DNA of 64,000 nucleotides from Viridibacillus sp050278625 (GTDB lineage Bacteria > Bacillota > Bacilli > Bacillales_A > Planococcaceae). The translations under genes and the position numbers were made by a program. Positions within the stretch are counted from its first letter, which is position 1. The number at the start of each line of letters is the position of its first letter. The notes below the pieces were generated by a model. That model ran no database searches. It saw only the letters and a list, made by a program, of their open reading frames with translations, and was not told where the DNA came from. Positions 1 to 7,859 of this stretch are shown here, one piece after another. Location: NCBI RefSeq assembly GCF_050278625.1, contig NZ_JBNNTI010000018.1, positions 1 to 64,000 on the forward strand. The letters are read 5' to 3'.

Positions 1-70
1 GAAATAACCCACCAAGCCCAATTCCAAGTAAAATAGAAGGGATCCATGCTGTAGTCAATGGATATATCAT
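1..70 (-). CDS. partial membrane-protein reading frame, 5' end only
   Basis: Reading leftward from an ATG at 70, the frame stays open to the window edge and encodes a very hydrophobic stretch (MIYPLTTAWIPSILLGIG, then LGGLF), as expected of a transmembrane helix of a transporter. The same frame is also open upstream to about 150, inside pstS, so the start is not certain and the piece could be internal to a decayed gene. No clear ribosome binding site precedes the ATG. Only 23 codons are visible, so the family cannot be named. Confidence 0.25.
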   Translation of the reverse strand, partial: MIYPLTTAWIPSILLGIGLGGLF

Positions 71-115
71 GAGTGACAAACCTATTACCACAAAAACCTT
101 AGGGGGAACAAACAG

Positions 116-1090
116 ATGAAAAACTGGAAGTACTTCATGATGACATCAATCGTAGGCTCGGCACTTTTGTTAGGAGCATGTAGCAGTGACAAAGAAGAAG
201 GAAGTAAAACGTCAAACAGCGGTGCTACTAGCCAAGAAACAAATTCTGGTGCAAGTGAGCAACTAGAAGGAAAAATCGCAGGAGACGGTTCTTCAACTGT
301 AGCGCCAATCATGGAAGCGATCGTAGAGGAATATACAGCTGTTCAACCTAAAGTACAAGTTTCAGTAGGTGTCTCTGGAACTGGTGGAGGATTTGAGAAA
401 TTCATAGCAGGTGAAACTGATTTTTCAAATGCATCTCGTGAAATTAAAGAAGAAGAGGCTGCTAAGTTAAAAGAAGCAGGCATTGACTATACAGAAATGA
501 AAATTGGCTATGATGGTTTATCTATCGTAGTAAATAAAGAGAATAATTGGATAGAAGATTTAACGGTTGATCAATTAAAACAAATTTGGACTGAAGATGG
601 TAAAGAAAAGAAATGGTCTGATATCAATCCATCTTGGCCTAAAGAGAAAATCGTCTACTACTCACCAGGTACTGACTCAGGAACATATGACTACTTCGAT
701 GAAGTTATTTTAGACGGTAAAGATTTAGCAAAAAAAGCAACTCTATCAGAGGATGATAACGTACTAGTAAAAGGTGTTACAGGCGATAAAAATGCTATCG
801 GATACTTCGGTTACGCTTATTACTTAGCGAATAAAGATAATCTTAAAATCGTAAAAGTAGGCGGAATTGAGCCAACAAATGAAACAATCAAATCTGGTGA
901 ATACTCACCGCTATCTAGACCGCTATTCACCTATGTGAAGAATAGCGCAGTAAAAGAAAATGCAGCATTCTATAACTTTATGAAATACGCTCTTGAAAAT
1001 GCTGGTGATATGGCAGAAGCTGTAGGCTATGTTAAAACACCAGACGAAGATTACAAAAAAGACTTAGATGCATTAGAAGGCTTGAAATAA
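116..1090 (+). CDS. pstS: phosphate ABC transporter substrate-binding lipoprotein PstS
   Basis: Extracytoplasmic receptor that binds inorganic phosphate and delivers it to the PstCAB importer. The 324-residue protein starts with a lipoprotein signal ending in the lipobox LLGAC (lipidated Cys at about 22), then a Ser/Thr/Gly-rich linker. The mature domain has the PstS phosphate-binding loops: DGSSTVAPI near the start, SGTGGGFEKF, and SPGTDSGTYDYF around residue 180. The RBS AGGGGGAAC lies just before the ATG. It is first in a five-gene run pstS-C-A-B-phoU and is followed by a stem-loop that probably makes it the most abundant product. Pho boxes, if present, would lie outside the window. Confidence 0.96.
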   Translation: MKNWKYFMMTSIVGSALLLGACSSDKEEGSKTSNSGATSQETNSGASEQLEGKIAGDGSSTVAPIMEAIVEEYTAVQPKVQVSVGVSGTGGGFEKFIAGETDFSNASREIKEEEAAKLKEAGIDYTEMKIGYDGLSIVVNKENNWIEDLTVDQLKQIWTEDGKEKKWSDINPSWPKEKIVYYSPGTDSGTYDYFDEVILDGKDLAKKATLSEDDNVLVKGVTGDKNAIGYFGYAYYLANKDNLKIVKVGGIEPTNETIKSGEYSPLSRPLFTYVKNSAVKENAAFYNFMKYALENAGDMAEAVGYVKTPDEDYKKDLDALEGLK

Positions 1091-1103
1091 TCACTAAAGC
1101 TAG

Positions 1104-1134
1104 GGGAGCGAGTAGCAAAACGCTACCTGCTCCC
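1104..1134 (+). terminator. stem-loop between pstS and pstC (attenuator/stabiliser)
   Basis: GGGAGCGAGTAGC (1104-1116) pairs imperfectly with GCTACCTGCTCCC (1122-1134) around an AAAAC loop and is followed by ATTTTT. A terminator-like hairpin here would lower transcription into pstC or protect the pstS mRNA 3' end, fitting the usual excess of binding protein over permease. Confidence 0.7.
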
Positions 1135-1159
1135 ATTTTTACTGAAGGGGGACTTCAAA

Positions 1160-2107
1160 TTGGCTTTAAAAGAATCGACGGAGAAGCTGTCTGTTCAAGA
1201 TTTAATCGCACAATCACGAGGTAAGGGATCAAAAAAAATGATAGAGAAAGTGATGCCAAACTTATTATTCATCACTGCTCTAATCTCAGTTTTAACAACG
1301 TTTGGTATAGTCTTTACGCTCATTTTTGAAACGTTTGAATTTTTTAAGGAAGTACCTATCCTTGATTTCTTATTTGGAACGGAATGGCTCCCATTCTCTG
1401 GAAAGGAGCCAATGTACGGTATCTTGCCACTTATCTTAGGAACATTAAAGGTAACTGTTATTGCAGTTTTAGTAGCTGTTCCACTAGGTATTGCAGCAGC
1501 AATCTACCTTAGTGAATATGCAAGTGATCGTACACGACGCGTGATTAAACCAATACTAGAAGTGTTAGCAGGTGTTCCGACAATTGTTTATGGATTTTTT
1601 GCTCTGACATTTGTTACACCTATGTTACAAGAACTGATTCCAGGACTGAAAATCTTCAATGCACTAAGTCCGGGAATTGTCGTAGGTATCATGATTTTAC
1701 CGATGATTGCATCGCTTTCTGAAGATGCAATGACATCTGTACCAAATGCGATGCGAGAAGGTGCTCTAGCACTTGGTTCAACAAAACTAGAAGTAGCATT
1801 AAAGATTGTTTTACCAGCAGCATTATCAGGGATATTGGCTTCGGTAGTACTTGCGGTGTCTCGTGCAATCGGTGAAACAATGATCGTATCTCTTGCTGGA
1901 GGTGCAACGCCTACATTTGACTTTAGCGTGACGGATTCAATCCAAACGATGACCGCATATATTGTTCAAGTTTCGACAGGTGATGCAGGTTATGGAACTA
2001 CGATTTACTACTCAATTTACTCAGTAGGATTTACATTATTCATCTTCACGTTGCTAATGAATCTACTCGCACATTTCATTTCAAAACGCTTTAGGGAGGA
2101 ATACTGA
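1160..2107 (+). CDS. pstC: phosphate ABC transporter permease PstC
   Basis: One of the two membrane subunits forming the phosphate channel with PstA. The 315 residues hold a cytoplasmic N-terminus and six predicted transmembrane helices. The ABC-permease coupling loop is seen as EDAMTSVPNAMREGALALG followed by the STKLE segment, the site of contact with PstB. A TTG start at 1160 is chosen because AAGGGGGAC sits at proper spacing just upstream. The TGA stop overlaps the ATG of pstA by one base (TGATG), indicating translational coupling. Confidence 0.95.
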   Translation: MALKESTEKLSVQDLIAQSRGKGSKKMIEKVMPNLLFITALISVLTTFGIVFTLIFETFEFFKEVPILDFLFGTEWLPFSGKEPMYGILPLILGTLKVTVIAVLVAVPLGIAAAIYLSEYASDRTRRVIKPILEVLAGVPTIVYGFFALTFVTPMLQELIPGLKIFNALSPGIVVGIMILPMIASLSEDAMTSVPNAMREGALALGSTKLEVALKIVLPAALSGILASVVLAVSRAIGETMIVSLAGGATPTFDFSVTDSIQTMTAYIVQVSTGDAGYGTTIYYSIYSVGFTLFIFTLLMNLLAHFISKRFREEY

Positions 2108-2988
2108 TGGTGAAATATGTTGATCATACGCAAGTTGTGAAACGCATGAATGGACGACTAGTTGTAAACAAGCTTTTGAAAACAGTCTTCCTCCTAGCAA
2201 CACTTTTTGCCTTAGCAACGCTTGGGGTTTTAGTTTACCGTATGTTTGATCAAGGTTGGGGTTATTTAACGGCAGATTTTATTTCAAACTTTGCTTCTAG
2301 GTTCCCAGAAAAAGCAGGGATAAAGGCTGCACTTGTTGGTTCCATCTTTTTAATGTTAGTTGTGGCACCAGTTTCTCTATTCCTTGGGGTAGGAACGGCT
2401 ATTTATTTAGAAGAATATGCGAAGCAAAATAAAATAAATGCTTTCATCCGCATGAATATCTCAAATTTAGCAGGAGTTCCTTCTATTGTATTCGGGTTAC
2501 TCGGTTTAACGATTTTTGTTCGCTCGCTCGCTTTAGGAAAAAGTGTATTAGCAGCAGGACTTACGATGAGTTTGCTTATCTTACCGGTCATTATCGTAGC
2601 ATCACAAGAAGCGATTCGATCTGTACCAAAGGAATTACGGGAAGCATCATACGGTATGGGTGCGACAAAATGGCAAACCATTTTAAAAATAGTCTTACCA
2701 TCTGCGGTGCCGGGAATTTTAACAGGAAGTATTTTGGCGCTATCACGAGCTATAGGTGAAACTGCTCCTCTTGTTGTGTTAGGTATTCCAGTGATTGTAC
2801 ATTTCTTACCGAATGGCATTTTGAGCGAATTCACTGCTTTACCAATGCAAATCTTTGACTGGGCAAAACGCCCGCAAGAGGAATTTCAATATGTCGCAGC
2901 GGCCGGTATTCTAGTCTTGATGACATTCTTGGTCATCTTAAATTCCATTGCCGTCTTTATTCGAAATAAATTTCAGCGTCGTTATTAA
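2107..2988 (+). CDS. pstA: phosphate ABC transporter permease PstA
   Basis: Second membrane subunit of the phosphate importer, partner of PstC. It is 293 residues long with an N-terminal helix followed by the five-helix permease core. The coupling motif EAIRSVPKELREASYGMGAT, at about residues 175-194, is typical of PstA. AGGGAGG at about 2093-2099 serves as RBS, inside the end of pstC, and the genes overlap by one base. Sequence, length and order match the standard Pst system. Confidence 0.95.
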   Translation: MVKYVDHTQVVKRMNGRLVVNKLLKTVFLLATLFALATLGVLVYRMFDQGWGYLTADFISNFASRFPEKAGIKAALVGSIFLMLVVAPVSLFLGVGTAIYLEEYAKQNKINAFIRMNISNLAGVPSIVFGLLGLTIFVRSLALGKSVLAAGLTMSLLILPVIIVASQEAIRSVPKELREASYGMGATKWQTILKIVLPSAVPGILTGSILALSRAIGETAPLVVLGIPVIVHFLPNGILSEFTALPMQIFDWAKRPQEEFQYVAAAGILVLMTFLVILNSIAVFIRNKFQRRY

Positions 2989-3004
2989 AAACTAGGGGGC
3001 TTCA

Positions 3005-3835
3005 ATGATGGTTAAACTTCCAGTAAATGAAGTATATGAAACAAAAGGGAAAAACTTAAAAGTAATATTAAACGAAGGCAAACGAACGGTGTATCATTCT
3101 AAAAACTTGAATTTATGGTACGGCGAGCATCATGCCTTAAAAGATATAAATCTAGAAATGAAGGAAAATGAAGTAACGGCCATTATTGGGCCGTCTGGTT
3201 GTGGTAAATCAACGTATATAAAAACGTTAAATCGTATGGTAGAGCTTATTCCATCTGTTCGTACAGAAGGTAAGATTTTATATCGTGAGCGTAATATTCT
3301 AGATAACAAATACCAAGTTGAAGAGTTACGCACTAAAGTCGGTATGGTATTCCAAAAACCAAATCCATTTCCAAAATCTATTTACGATAACATTGCTTAT
3401 GGTCCTCGTATACATGGTATTAAAAATAAGAAAATCCTTGATGAAATTGTGGAAAAAAGCTTACGTGGTGCAGCGATATGGGATGAAGTTAAGGATCGTC
3501 TGAACCAAAATGCATATGGGTTATCAGGTGGGCAACAACAACGTATTTGTATCGCAAGATGTCTTGCAATTGAACCAGATGTTATTTTAATGGATGAGCC
3601 AACGTCAGCACTAGATCCGATTTCTACATTAAAAGTAGAAGAGCTAGTGCAGGAATTAAAAGAAAACTATTCGATTATTATTGTGACACATAATATGCAA
3701 CAAGCAGCGCGTATTTCTGATAAAACGGCATTCTTCTTAAATGGAGAAGTTATTGAATATGCGGCTACGAACCATATTTTCTCTACACCAACGGATAAAA
3801 GAACTGAAGATTATATTTCTGGTCGATTCGGTTAA
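3005..3835 (+). CDS. pstB: phosphate import ATP-binding protein PstB
   Basis: Cytoplasmic ATPase that powers the PstCA channel. Walker A GPSGCGKST is at residues 62-70, the ABC signature LSGGQQQR at about 173-180, Walker B VILMDEPTSALD at about 194-205, and the H-loop histidine in VTHNMQQ near 229. At 276 residues it is slightly longer at the N-terminus than the usual 250-270. There are two adjacent ATG codons at 3005 and 3008; AGGGGG at 2994-2999 fits either. Only one pstB is present here, whereas B. subtilis has two. Confidence 0.96.
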   Translation: MMVKLPVNEVYETKGKNLKVILNEGKRTVYHSKNLNLWYGEHHALKDINLEMKENEVTAIIGPSGCGKSTYIKTLNRMVELIPSVRTEGKILYRERNILDNKYQVEELRTKVGMVFQKPNPFPKSIYDNIAYGPRIHGIKNKKILDEIVEKSLRGAAIWDEVKDRLNQNAYGLSGGQQQRICIARCLAIEPDVILMDEPTSALDPISTLKVEELVQELKENYSIIIVTHNMQQAARISDKTAFFLNGEVIEYAATNHIFSTPTDKRTEDYISGRFG

Positions 3836-3850
3836 GGAGGAATAGTATAG

Positions 3851-4510
3851 ATGACGGTTCGTGAAAAATTTGAAAATGATTTAAAGCGAGTGCAAGGTCT
3901 CATGTTAGATTTATGCCACATGTCCATTTATGCTTTGGAGAAATCAGTTGAGGCTCTTTTTGACCAAGATATAGATGCAGCATTACTATTAATAGATCAA
4001 GATCGTTTTATTAACAGGTTAGAGGAACATTTAAATGATGAAGTCATTTTATTAATCGCCAAACAACAACCTGTCGCGACTGATTTACGTCGCTTAATTG
4101 TCATGATTAAAGCCGCTTCTGATATGGAGAGAATTGGGGATTATGCTGTGAATATTGCCAAAGAGACAATTCGTCTTGGCGATACGAAAGTGGTTTATCC
4201 TACAGAGAAGATTGCTCAAATGCGTGATCAAGCAATTGCTATGTTAAAAAATATGGTACAAGCATTTATCGAAGAAGATATGAATAAAGCAAAGGAAATT
4301 GCGCTCTTAGATGATCAAATCGATGCTTTATATGGAGAGGCAATTGTTGAAATCCTTAATACGCCGACAGAAAATATGAAAGATATTGGCCAAGTTGCTC
4401 AGCTATCATTTGTTTGTCGTTATTTAGAGCGTTCGGCCGATCATGCCACTAATTTAGCAGAGTTGTTATTTTACCTAGTAAAGGGTAAACATTATGAATT
4501 AAATCAATAG
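3851..4510 (+). CDS. phoU: phosphate signalling complex protein PhoU
   Basis: Peripheral regulator linking PstSCAB activity to the PhoR/PhoP two-component system and protecting the cell from excess phosphate uptake. The 219 residues form two tandem three-helix PhoU repeats; the metal-binding motif of each repeat is visible as ERIGDYAVNIAK and ERSADHATNLAE. AAGGAGGA sits 9-10 bases before the ATG. B. subtilis lacks phoU in its pst operon, so its presence here is a lineage difference. It is the last gene of the operon, followed by a strong terminator. Confidence 0.94.
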   Translation: MTVREKFENDLKRVQGLMLDLCHMSIYALEKSVEALFDQDIDAALLLIDQDRFINRLEEHLNDEVILLIAKQQPVATDLRRLIVMIKAASDMERIGDYAVNIAKETIRLGDTKVVYPTEKIAQMRDQAIAMLKNMVQAFIEEDMNKAKEIALLDDQIDALYGEAIVEILNTPTENMKDIGQVAQLSFVCRYLERSADHATNLAELLFYLVKGKHYELNQ

Positions 4511-4517
4511 CCAGTTC

Positions 4518-4563
4518 ATATCAAAAAGCAAGCTGACTAACTTGTCTGCTTGCTTTTTGATAT
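4518..4563. terminator. bidirectional terminator between phoU and the convergent gene
   Basis: A perfect 16-bp inverted repeat: ATATCAAAAAGCAAGC (4518-4533) pairs with GCTTGCTTTTTGATAT (4548-4563) around a 14-nt loop. T-runs lie on both sides, so it can end the pst-phoU transcript and the minus-strand transcript arriving from 4586. Confidence 0.88.
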
Positions 4564-4585
4564 CGTTATTCTAAAAGTACTTCTA

Positions 4586-5311
4586 TTATGAAAGTTCGAT
4601 TGGATAAAATTCGACCTTTTTAACTTGATACCTATTTTGTTTCAATTCGTAGGAAATATGAAAGCTACCTATATATCCACCAACCGGGGTAATTTGCGCG
4701 CCTAGAATAGCGGTCAATTCATTATCCAAAACTTTAAAGCGAATTAAATTGCCTGTGACGATATCTGGAAATAAGTTTTTAGGGGCAATATCTAATTTAT
4801 CGATTTTAATAACGTTTTTTTTATTTCCTATAGTAATAATTGCTTCTGATTTTGTTATATCTGTTTCTACAGTTTTTAGAAGGGTGCTCATTGGGTTATC
4901 AACGGATACTTCTCTGTAAACATCGCCGATATTGGTTTTAGTTTTATGAAGTACATGGACATTTTGGTGAATAATCCTAGAACCATAACTCGTTGTTAAT
5001 ATTATTATTAATTCTTTTTCTCCATTTTGATTGATATCATTATAAATAAGTTGTGGGCTATACGCCTCGTTAGATACATTCTTCCAAAAAGGAAAATACT
5101 GAACTGCACCATTCACGTCTAATCTGAACTTTTCTAAATGTCCTTTTCTCTCGGTAGCGTATAAATTAACATTCACATCTGGTGATTTTCCGACAACTAG
5201 TTCTTTTGCTCGATGATTAAAGGCTTTGGTCGTTAGCGGAACTAGAATAACTAACATAATGAAAAATAAAGAGAGCTTTTTTATCAGCCTATCCCTAATA
5301 TACTCCTCCAC
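4586..5311 (-). CDS. secreted or membrane-anchored protein of unknown function
   Basis: No family was recognised with certainty. The 241-residue product has a hydrophobic segment at about residues 12-30 (signal or anchor) and a soluble, probably extracytoplasmic remainder. One segment, YNDINQNGEKELIII, resembles the calcium-binding D-x-N-x-(D/N)-G loop of FG-GAP/VCBS beta-propeller repeats, but only one copy is evident. The start is ambiguous: the longest frame begins at a GTG at 5311, yet the only good RBS (GGAGGAG) lies just inside that start, so translation may begin from a nearby non-ATG codon. It converges on phoU. Confidence 0.7.
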   Translation of the reverse strand: MEEYIRDRLIKKLSLFFIMLVILVPLTTKAFNHRAKELVVGKSPDVNVNLYATERKGHLEKFRLDVNGAVQYFPFWKNVSNEAYSPQLIYNDINQNGEKELIIILTTSYGSRIIHQNVHVLHKTKTNIGDVYREVSVDNPMSTLLKTVETDITKSEAIITIGNKKNVIKIDKLDIAPKNLFPDIVTGNLIRFKVLDNELTAILGAQITPVGGYIGSFHISYELKQNRYQVKKVEFYPIELS

Positions 5312-5435
5312 TTCAATTGCATTTGAATAGTATGGATAGAATGTCCTTTAATATTTATAAGAAAATGCAATTTCAATGTCATTCATATTTTCCTCATGCT
5401 CTTTCTAATTTCCGAACAAAATGAAATGAGACTTT

Positions 5436-5490
5436 AAATAGAAGAATGCCCATTAAGTTAATTTTACACTTAATGGGCATTCTTCTATTT
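5436..5490. terminator. long perfect hairpin terminator
   Basis: A perfect 23-bp inverted repeat: arms 5436-5458 and 5468-5490 (core GAATGCCCATTAAGT / ACTTAATGGGCATTC) with a 9-nt loop. It lies 30 bases past the stop of the minus-strand gene at 5521 and ends in a T-rich arm, so it terminates that two-gene unit. Confidence 0.85.
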
Positions 5491-5520
5491 AGATAATTTT
5501 ATTAATTACTATACATGCAG

Positions 5521-6000
5521 TTATTTACTACGGGTAATTTTCTTGACGATTTCAGCAGTACTCATTTTGACGTTTATATCGTAAGAGCCAATTTGAAGAT
5601 TAGATGCCTTGTCGTTTTTGATGACATAAAGCTCAAAGTCACCAGCGTCTTTGATCATACCGGCTTTCTCTAGAGCTGAACTTACTTCTGAAGTACCCAT
5701 GCCTTTTTTGATAACGAGTGTAAAAGACTTTACTGATTTCTTAGCTGAAGCATTTACAGCTACGGTATTATTTTTTAATGCACTGTAATCTGTTTGGATT
5801 TTAGCAAGCTGTTCTTTTGCTTCCGCTGCTTCTTTATTGATCGCCTTTAGTTCGTCTTTTTTAATAAGGATAGTACCTTTAGGAACATTAATATTTGCAG
5901 CTTCCGTGTTAGCATCTTGTGTTAAGAAATCCGCGAAAGCAAAACTAGCACCCGCTACAAAAAGAGCGATGCCAAATGCTCTGATGGATGATTTTCTCAT
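5521..6000 (-). CDS. secreted protein with a LysM-like YceG/MltG N-domain (YqzC position)
   Basis: The 159-residue protein has a signal/anchor helix at residues 7-25, a short coiled-coil-like stretch (about 48-75), and a C-terminal domain that reads like the LysM-like domain of MltG/YceG: FTLVIKKGMGTSEVSSALEK, then GMIKDAGDFELYV, LQIGSYDINVKMS and AEIVKKI. The catalytic transglycosylase domain of MltG is absent, so a cell-wall enzymatic role is not supported; peptidoglycan contact is plausible. It overlaps the upstream gene by 4 bases (ATGA). Length and position match B. subtilis yqzC next to pst; that equivalence is inferred from order. Confidence 0.75.
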   Translation of the reverse strand: MRKSSIRAFGIALFVAGASFAFADFLTQDANTEAANINVPKGTILIKKDELKAINKEAAEAKEQLAKIQTDYSALKNNTVAVNASAKKSVKSFTLVIKKGMGTSEVSSALEKAGMIKDAGDFELYVIKNDKASNLQIGSYDINVKMSTAEIVKKITRSK

Positions 6001-6377
6001 ACGCGACTGCCTCCACTTTGAAGGACTTCTTGAACTTGCTCTATTGATAGAGAAGAGCGCTTACTAATTTCTGGGATAGTATAGCCCTGTTTATGTAGCG
6101 TCTGCACTTGACTGACAATAATTTGATGAATACGAATACCTTTAGTGGGTGCAATTACCGGAGACGCTGTTTTTTTAGGTTTTCCTATCAATTTTGGCTC
6201 TAATAATAATTCTTCCTCAATTACTTTTAAGCGACGCTTTAATTGATGTGTTTCTTGATAAAAATTAAGAGAAAGTTCTTCAACATCTCCCTCGATTTGT
6301 GTCGAATGATCTTTGATGAAAAACGAAGCGATTATTACGATAATCCCAATAATCATTAATATAGATGATAATTCCAA
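5997..6377 (-). CDS. membrane-anchored small protein with C-terminal HTH-like segment (YqzD position)
   Basis: A 126-residue product with one N-terminal transmembrane helix (residues 5-22), a charged middle that looks helical, and a C-terminal helix-turn-helix-like segment (LHKQGYTIPEISKRSSLSIE, then QVQEVL). Start is TTG at 6377, with GAGGTGAAGG upstream. It precedes and overlaps the YceG-domain gene by 4 bases, so the two form one minus-strand operon. The position between pst and rpmG matches yqzD in B. subtilis. Function is not known; the HTH-like part on a membrane protein is noted but its role is not inferred. Confidence 0.72.
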   Translation of the reverse strand: MELSSILMIIGIIVIIASFFIKDHSTQIEGDVEELSLNFYQETHQLKRRLKVIEEELLLEPKLIGKPKKTASPVIAPTKGIRIHQIIVSQVQTLHKQGYTIPEISKRSSLSIEQVQEVLQSGGSRV

Positions 6378-6604
6378 AATCCTTCACCTCAATAGGTTTA
6401 AATAGTTGTGATTCTATTTTATCATAAAGTAGTCCATAATACTCCCACTCATGAAACAGTATCCCACGTTTAGCCATGGATTAGACGAAATTTCCAAAAG
6501 AAATGACAGTAGATTTTTTTCGAAGTTATGATATAATAAATTAGTCGTATAAATCATGCTCACTAAAGACATTTTATTCTTGATATAGAGTGGGAGGGGT
6601 AAAG

Positions 6605-6754
6605 ATGCGCGTTAATATTACATTAGCTTGCACTGAATGTGGCGAACGTAACTACATTTCTAAGAAAAACAAGCGTAACAATCCAGAACGTCTTGAATTG
6701 AAAAAATATTGCTCTCGTGATAAGAAGAACACTCTTCACCGTGAAACGAAGTAA
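6605..6754 (+). CDS. rpmG: 50S ribosomal protein L33
   Basis: A 49-residue ribosomal protein, too short for most ORF lists. It reads MRVNITLACTECGERNYISK and ends TLHRETK, the L33 pattern. Cysteines at 9, 12 and 36 mark the zinc-binding (C+) form, with the fourth ligand position not a cysteine. GGGAGGGG at 6590-6597 is a strong RBS 7 bases before the ATG. The gene stands alone with its own terminator; in B. subtilis rpmGA also lies next to yqgN. Confidence 0.95.
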   Translation: MRVNITLACTECGERNYISKKNKRNNPERLELKKYCSRDKKNTLHRETK

Positions 6755-6762
6755 TAACTGTT

Positions 6763-6790
6763 GCCAAAACCACGAGTGGTTTTGGCTTTT
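6763..6790 (+). terminator. terminator after rpmG
   Basis: GCCAAAACCAC (6763-6773) pairs with GTGGTTTTGGC (6776-6786), followed by TTTTT. Stem of 9 or more pairs with a tight loop. Confidence 0.88.
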
Positions 6791-6822
6791 TCCGTTCTAT
6801 GGACTAAAAAGGAGTGAACCCC

Positions 6823-7428
6823 TTGGATAAAAAAACACTACGTCAAGATATGAAAGCACAGCTTGCCCAAATGTCAGGAGCACAATATAATACAAACTCT
6901 TTGCAAATTCACGATCAATTATTAAGAGAATCTTCTATTAAAAAAGCAAAAATAATTGGGTTAACCATATCTGCCTTTCCTGAAGTGAATACAATGCCGT
7001 TAATTGAAAAACTCTGGTCACAAGGCAAACGAGTAGCGGTTCCTAAATGTGAACCTAAAACACGTGCTATGATATTCTATGAAATTACATCATTCGATCA
7101 ATTAGAGACGGTCTATATGCAACTGAAAGAGCCAATTTCTGCTTTAACAAAAGAGATGTCAAAGGAAGAAATCGATTGTTTGATTGTTCCGGGTGTTGTA
7201 TTTGATCCGTTTGGTTATCGTGTTGGCTTTGGTGGCGGTTACTATGATCGGTATTTAGCCAATTACAACGGTGAACGAATCACTTTAGCATTTGCTTTGC
7301 AGCTCATACATAAAGTACCGACAGATCAATTTGATTTACCGGTGCATAAAATAATTACTGAGACAAGCATTATTAATTGTCTTGAAAATCGAAAGGAGTC
7401 ACAATCAGTCGATGAAAACAGTATATGA
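6823..7428 (+). CDS. yqgN: 5-formyltetrahydrofolate cyclo-ligase (YqgN)
   Basis: ATP-dependent conversion of 5-formyl-THF to 5,10-methenyl-THF, recycling an inhibitory folate. The family signature is intact: PGVVFDPFGYRVGFGGGYYD then RYL near residues 125-150, holding the substrate and ATP loop. A start TTG at 6823 is preferred: AAGGAG at 6809-6814 lies 8 bases before it, while the longer GTG start at 6814 would overlap that RBS. The product is 201 residues, near the usual 180-190. The 3' end overlaps the next gene by 17 bases, implying coupling. FolD, which acts on the same pool, is encoded at 43 kb. Confidence 0.93.
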   Translation: MDKKTLRQDMKAQLAQMSGAQYNTNSLQIHDQLLRESSIKKAKIIGLTISAFPEVNTMPLIEKLWSQGKRVAVPKCEPKTRAMIFYEITSFDQLETVYMQLKEPISALTKEMSKEEIDCLIVPGVVFDPFGYRVGFGGGYYDRYLANYNGERITLAFALQLIHKVPTDQFDLPVHKIITETSIINCLENRKESQSVDENSI

Positions 7429-7615
7429 TGTGATGCAATTTTTGAAACGCTTTGGTACATTTATTTATACAAAGGATCGAATTGCGGATTTAGAACTAAT
7501 GGAGGATGAGATCCGAGAACTCTACTCTTCACATTTAATAGACATAAAGGATTACCAAATGGCTTTGGTAATTTTACGCCAAGAAATTTCGAAAGAGAAA
7601 AGGAATAGACAATAA
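7412..7615 (+). CDS. yqgQ: YqgQ-family protein (DUF910)
   Basis: A small 67-residue cytoplasmic protein of the YqgQ family, starting MKTVYDVMQFLKRFGTFIYT. The family folds as a three-helix bundle and has no settled function. ATG at 7412 is chosen because family members begin at this point; AAAGGAG at 7392-7398 is 13 bases away, which is longer than ideal. It overlaps the end of yqgN. In B. subtilis yqgQ precedes glcK (glucokinase); no glucokinase or rhomboid gene (yqgP) is found here. Confidence 0.85.
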   Translation: MKTVYDVMQFLKRFGTFIYTKDRIADLELMEDEIRELYSSHLIDIKDYQMALVILRQEISKEKRNRQ

Positions 7616-7623
7616 ATGTAATA

Positions 7624-7655
7624 AAGTGGTAGAATATATTTTCTACTACTTTTTT
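7624..7655 (+). terminator. terminator after yqgQ
   Basis: AAGTGGTAGAA (7624-7634) pairs with TTCTACTACTT (7640-7650) with one G-T pair, followed by TTTT. Confidence 0.75.
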
Positions 7656-7770
7656 AAAAGTTAATGAAACTTTTACATGACTCATCCGTCTAATAAAGAG
7701 TCGGTAATAAAAGCGAGAAATTGGCTATATAATATTGGATGTAATAATTAGATGTAACATTTTTGTTGCG

Positions 7771-7799
7771 TTGTTGTAAAAAAAGGATTATGATATATT
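7771..7799 (+). promoter_or_regulatory. putative sigma-A promoter of the LTA-synthase-type gene
   Basis: TTGTTG (7771-7776), a 17-base spacer, then TATATT (7794-7799) preceded by TG one base upstream (extended -10). The palindrome TTTCATATATGAAA follows at 7807-7820, around the expected start of transcription. AGGAGG lies before the ATG at 7860. Confidence 0.55.
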
Positions 7800-7859
7800 T
7801 TGTTTCTTTCATATATGAAACTAAAATTGTAAAGAAAGAAAGTAGGAGGATGTATAGGA

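Noticed and set aside
2403..2834. 143-codon antisense frame inside pstA
   Set aside because: Shadow of a well-supported permease gene; no RBS and no recognisable protein pattern.
6280..6477. 65-codon minus-strand frame before the YqzD-position gene
   Set aside because: Overlaps the better-supported TTG-started gene in another frame and lacks an RBS.
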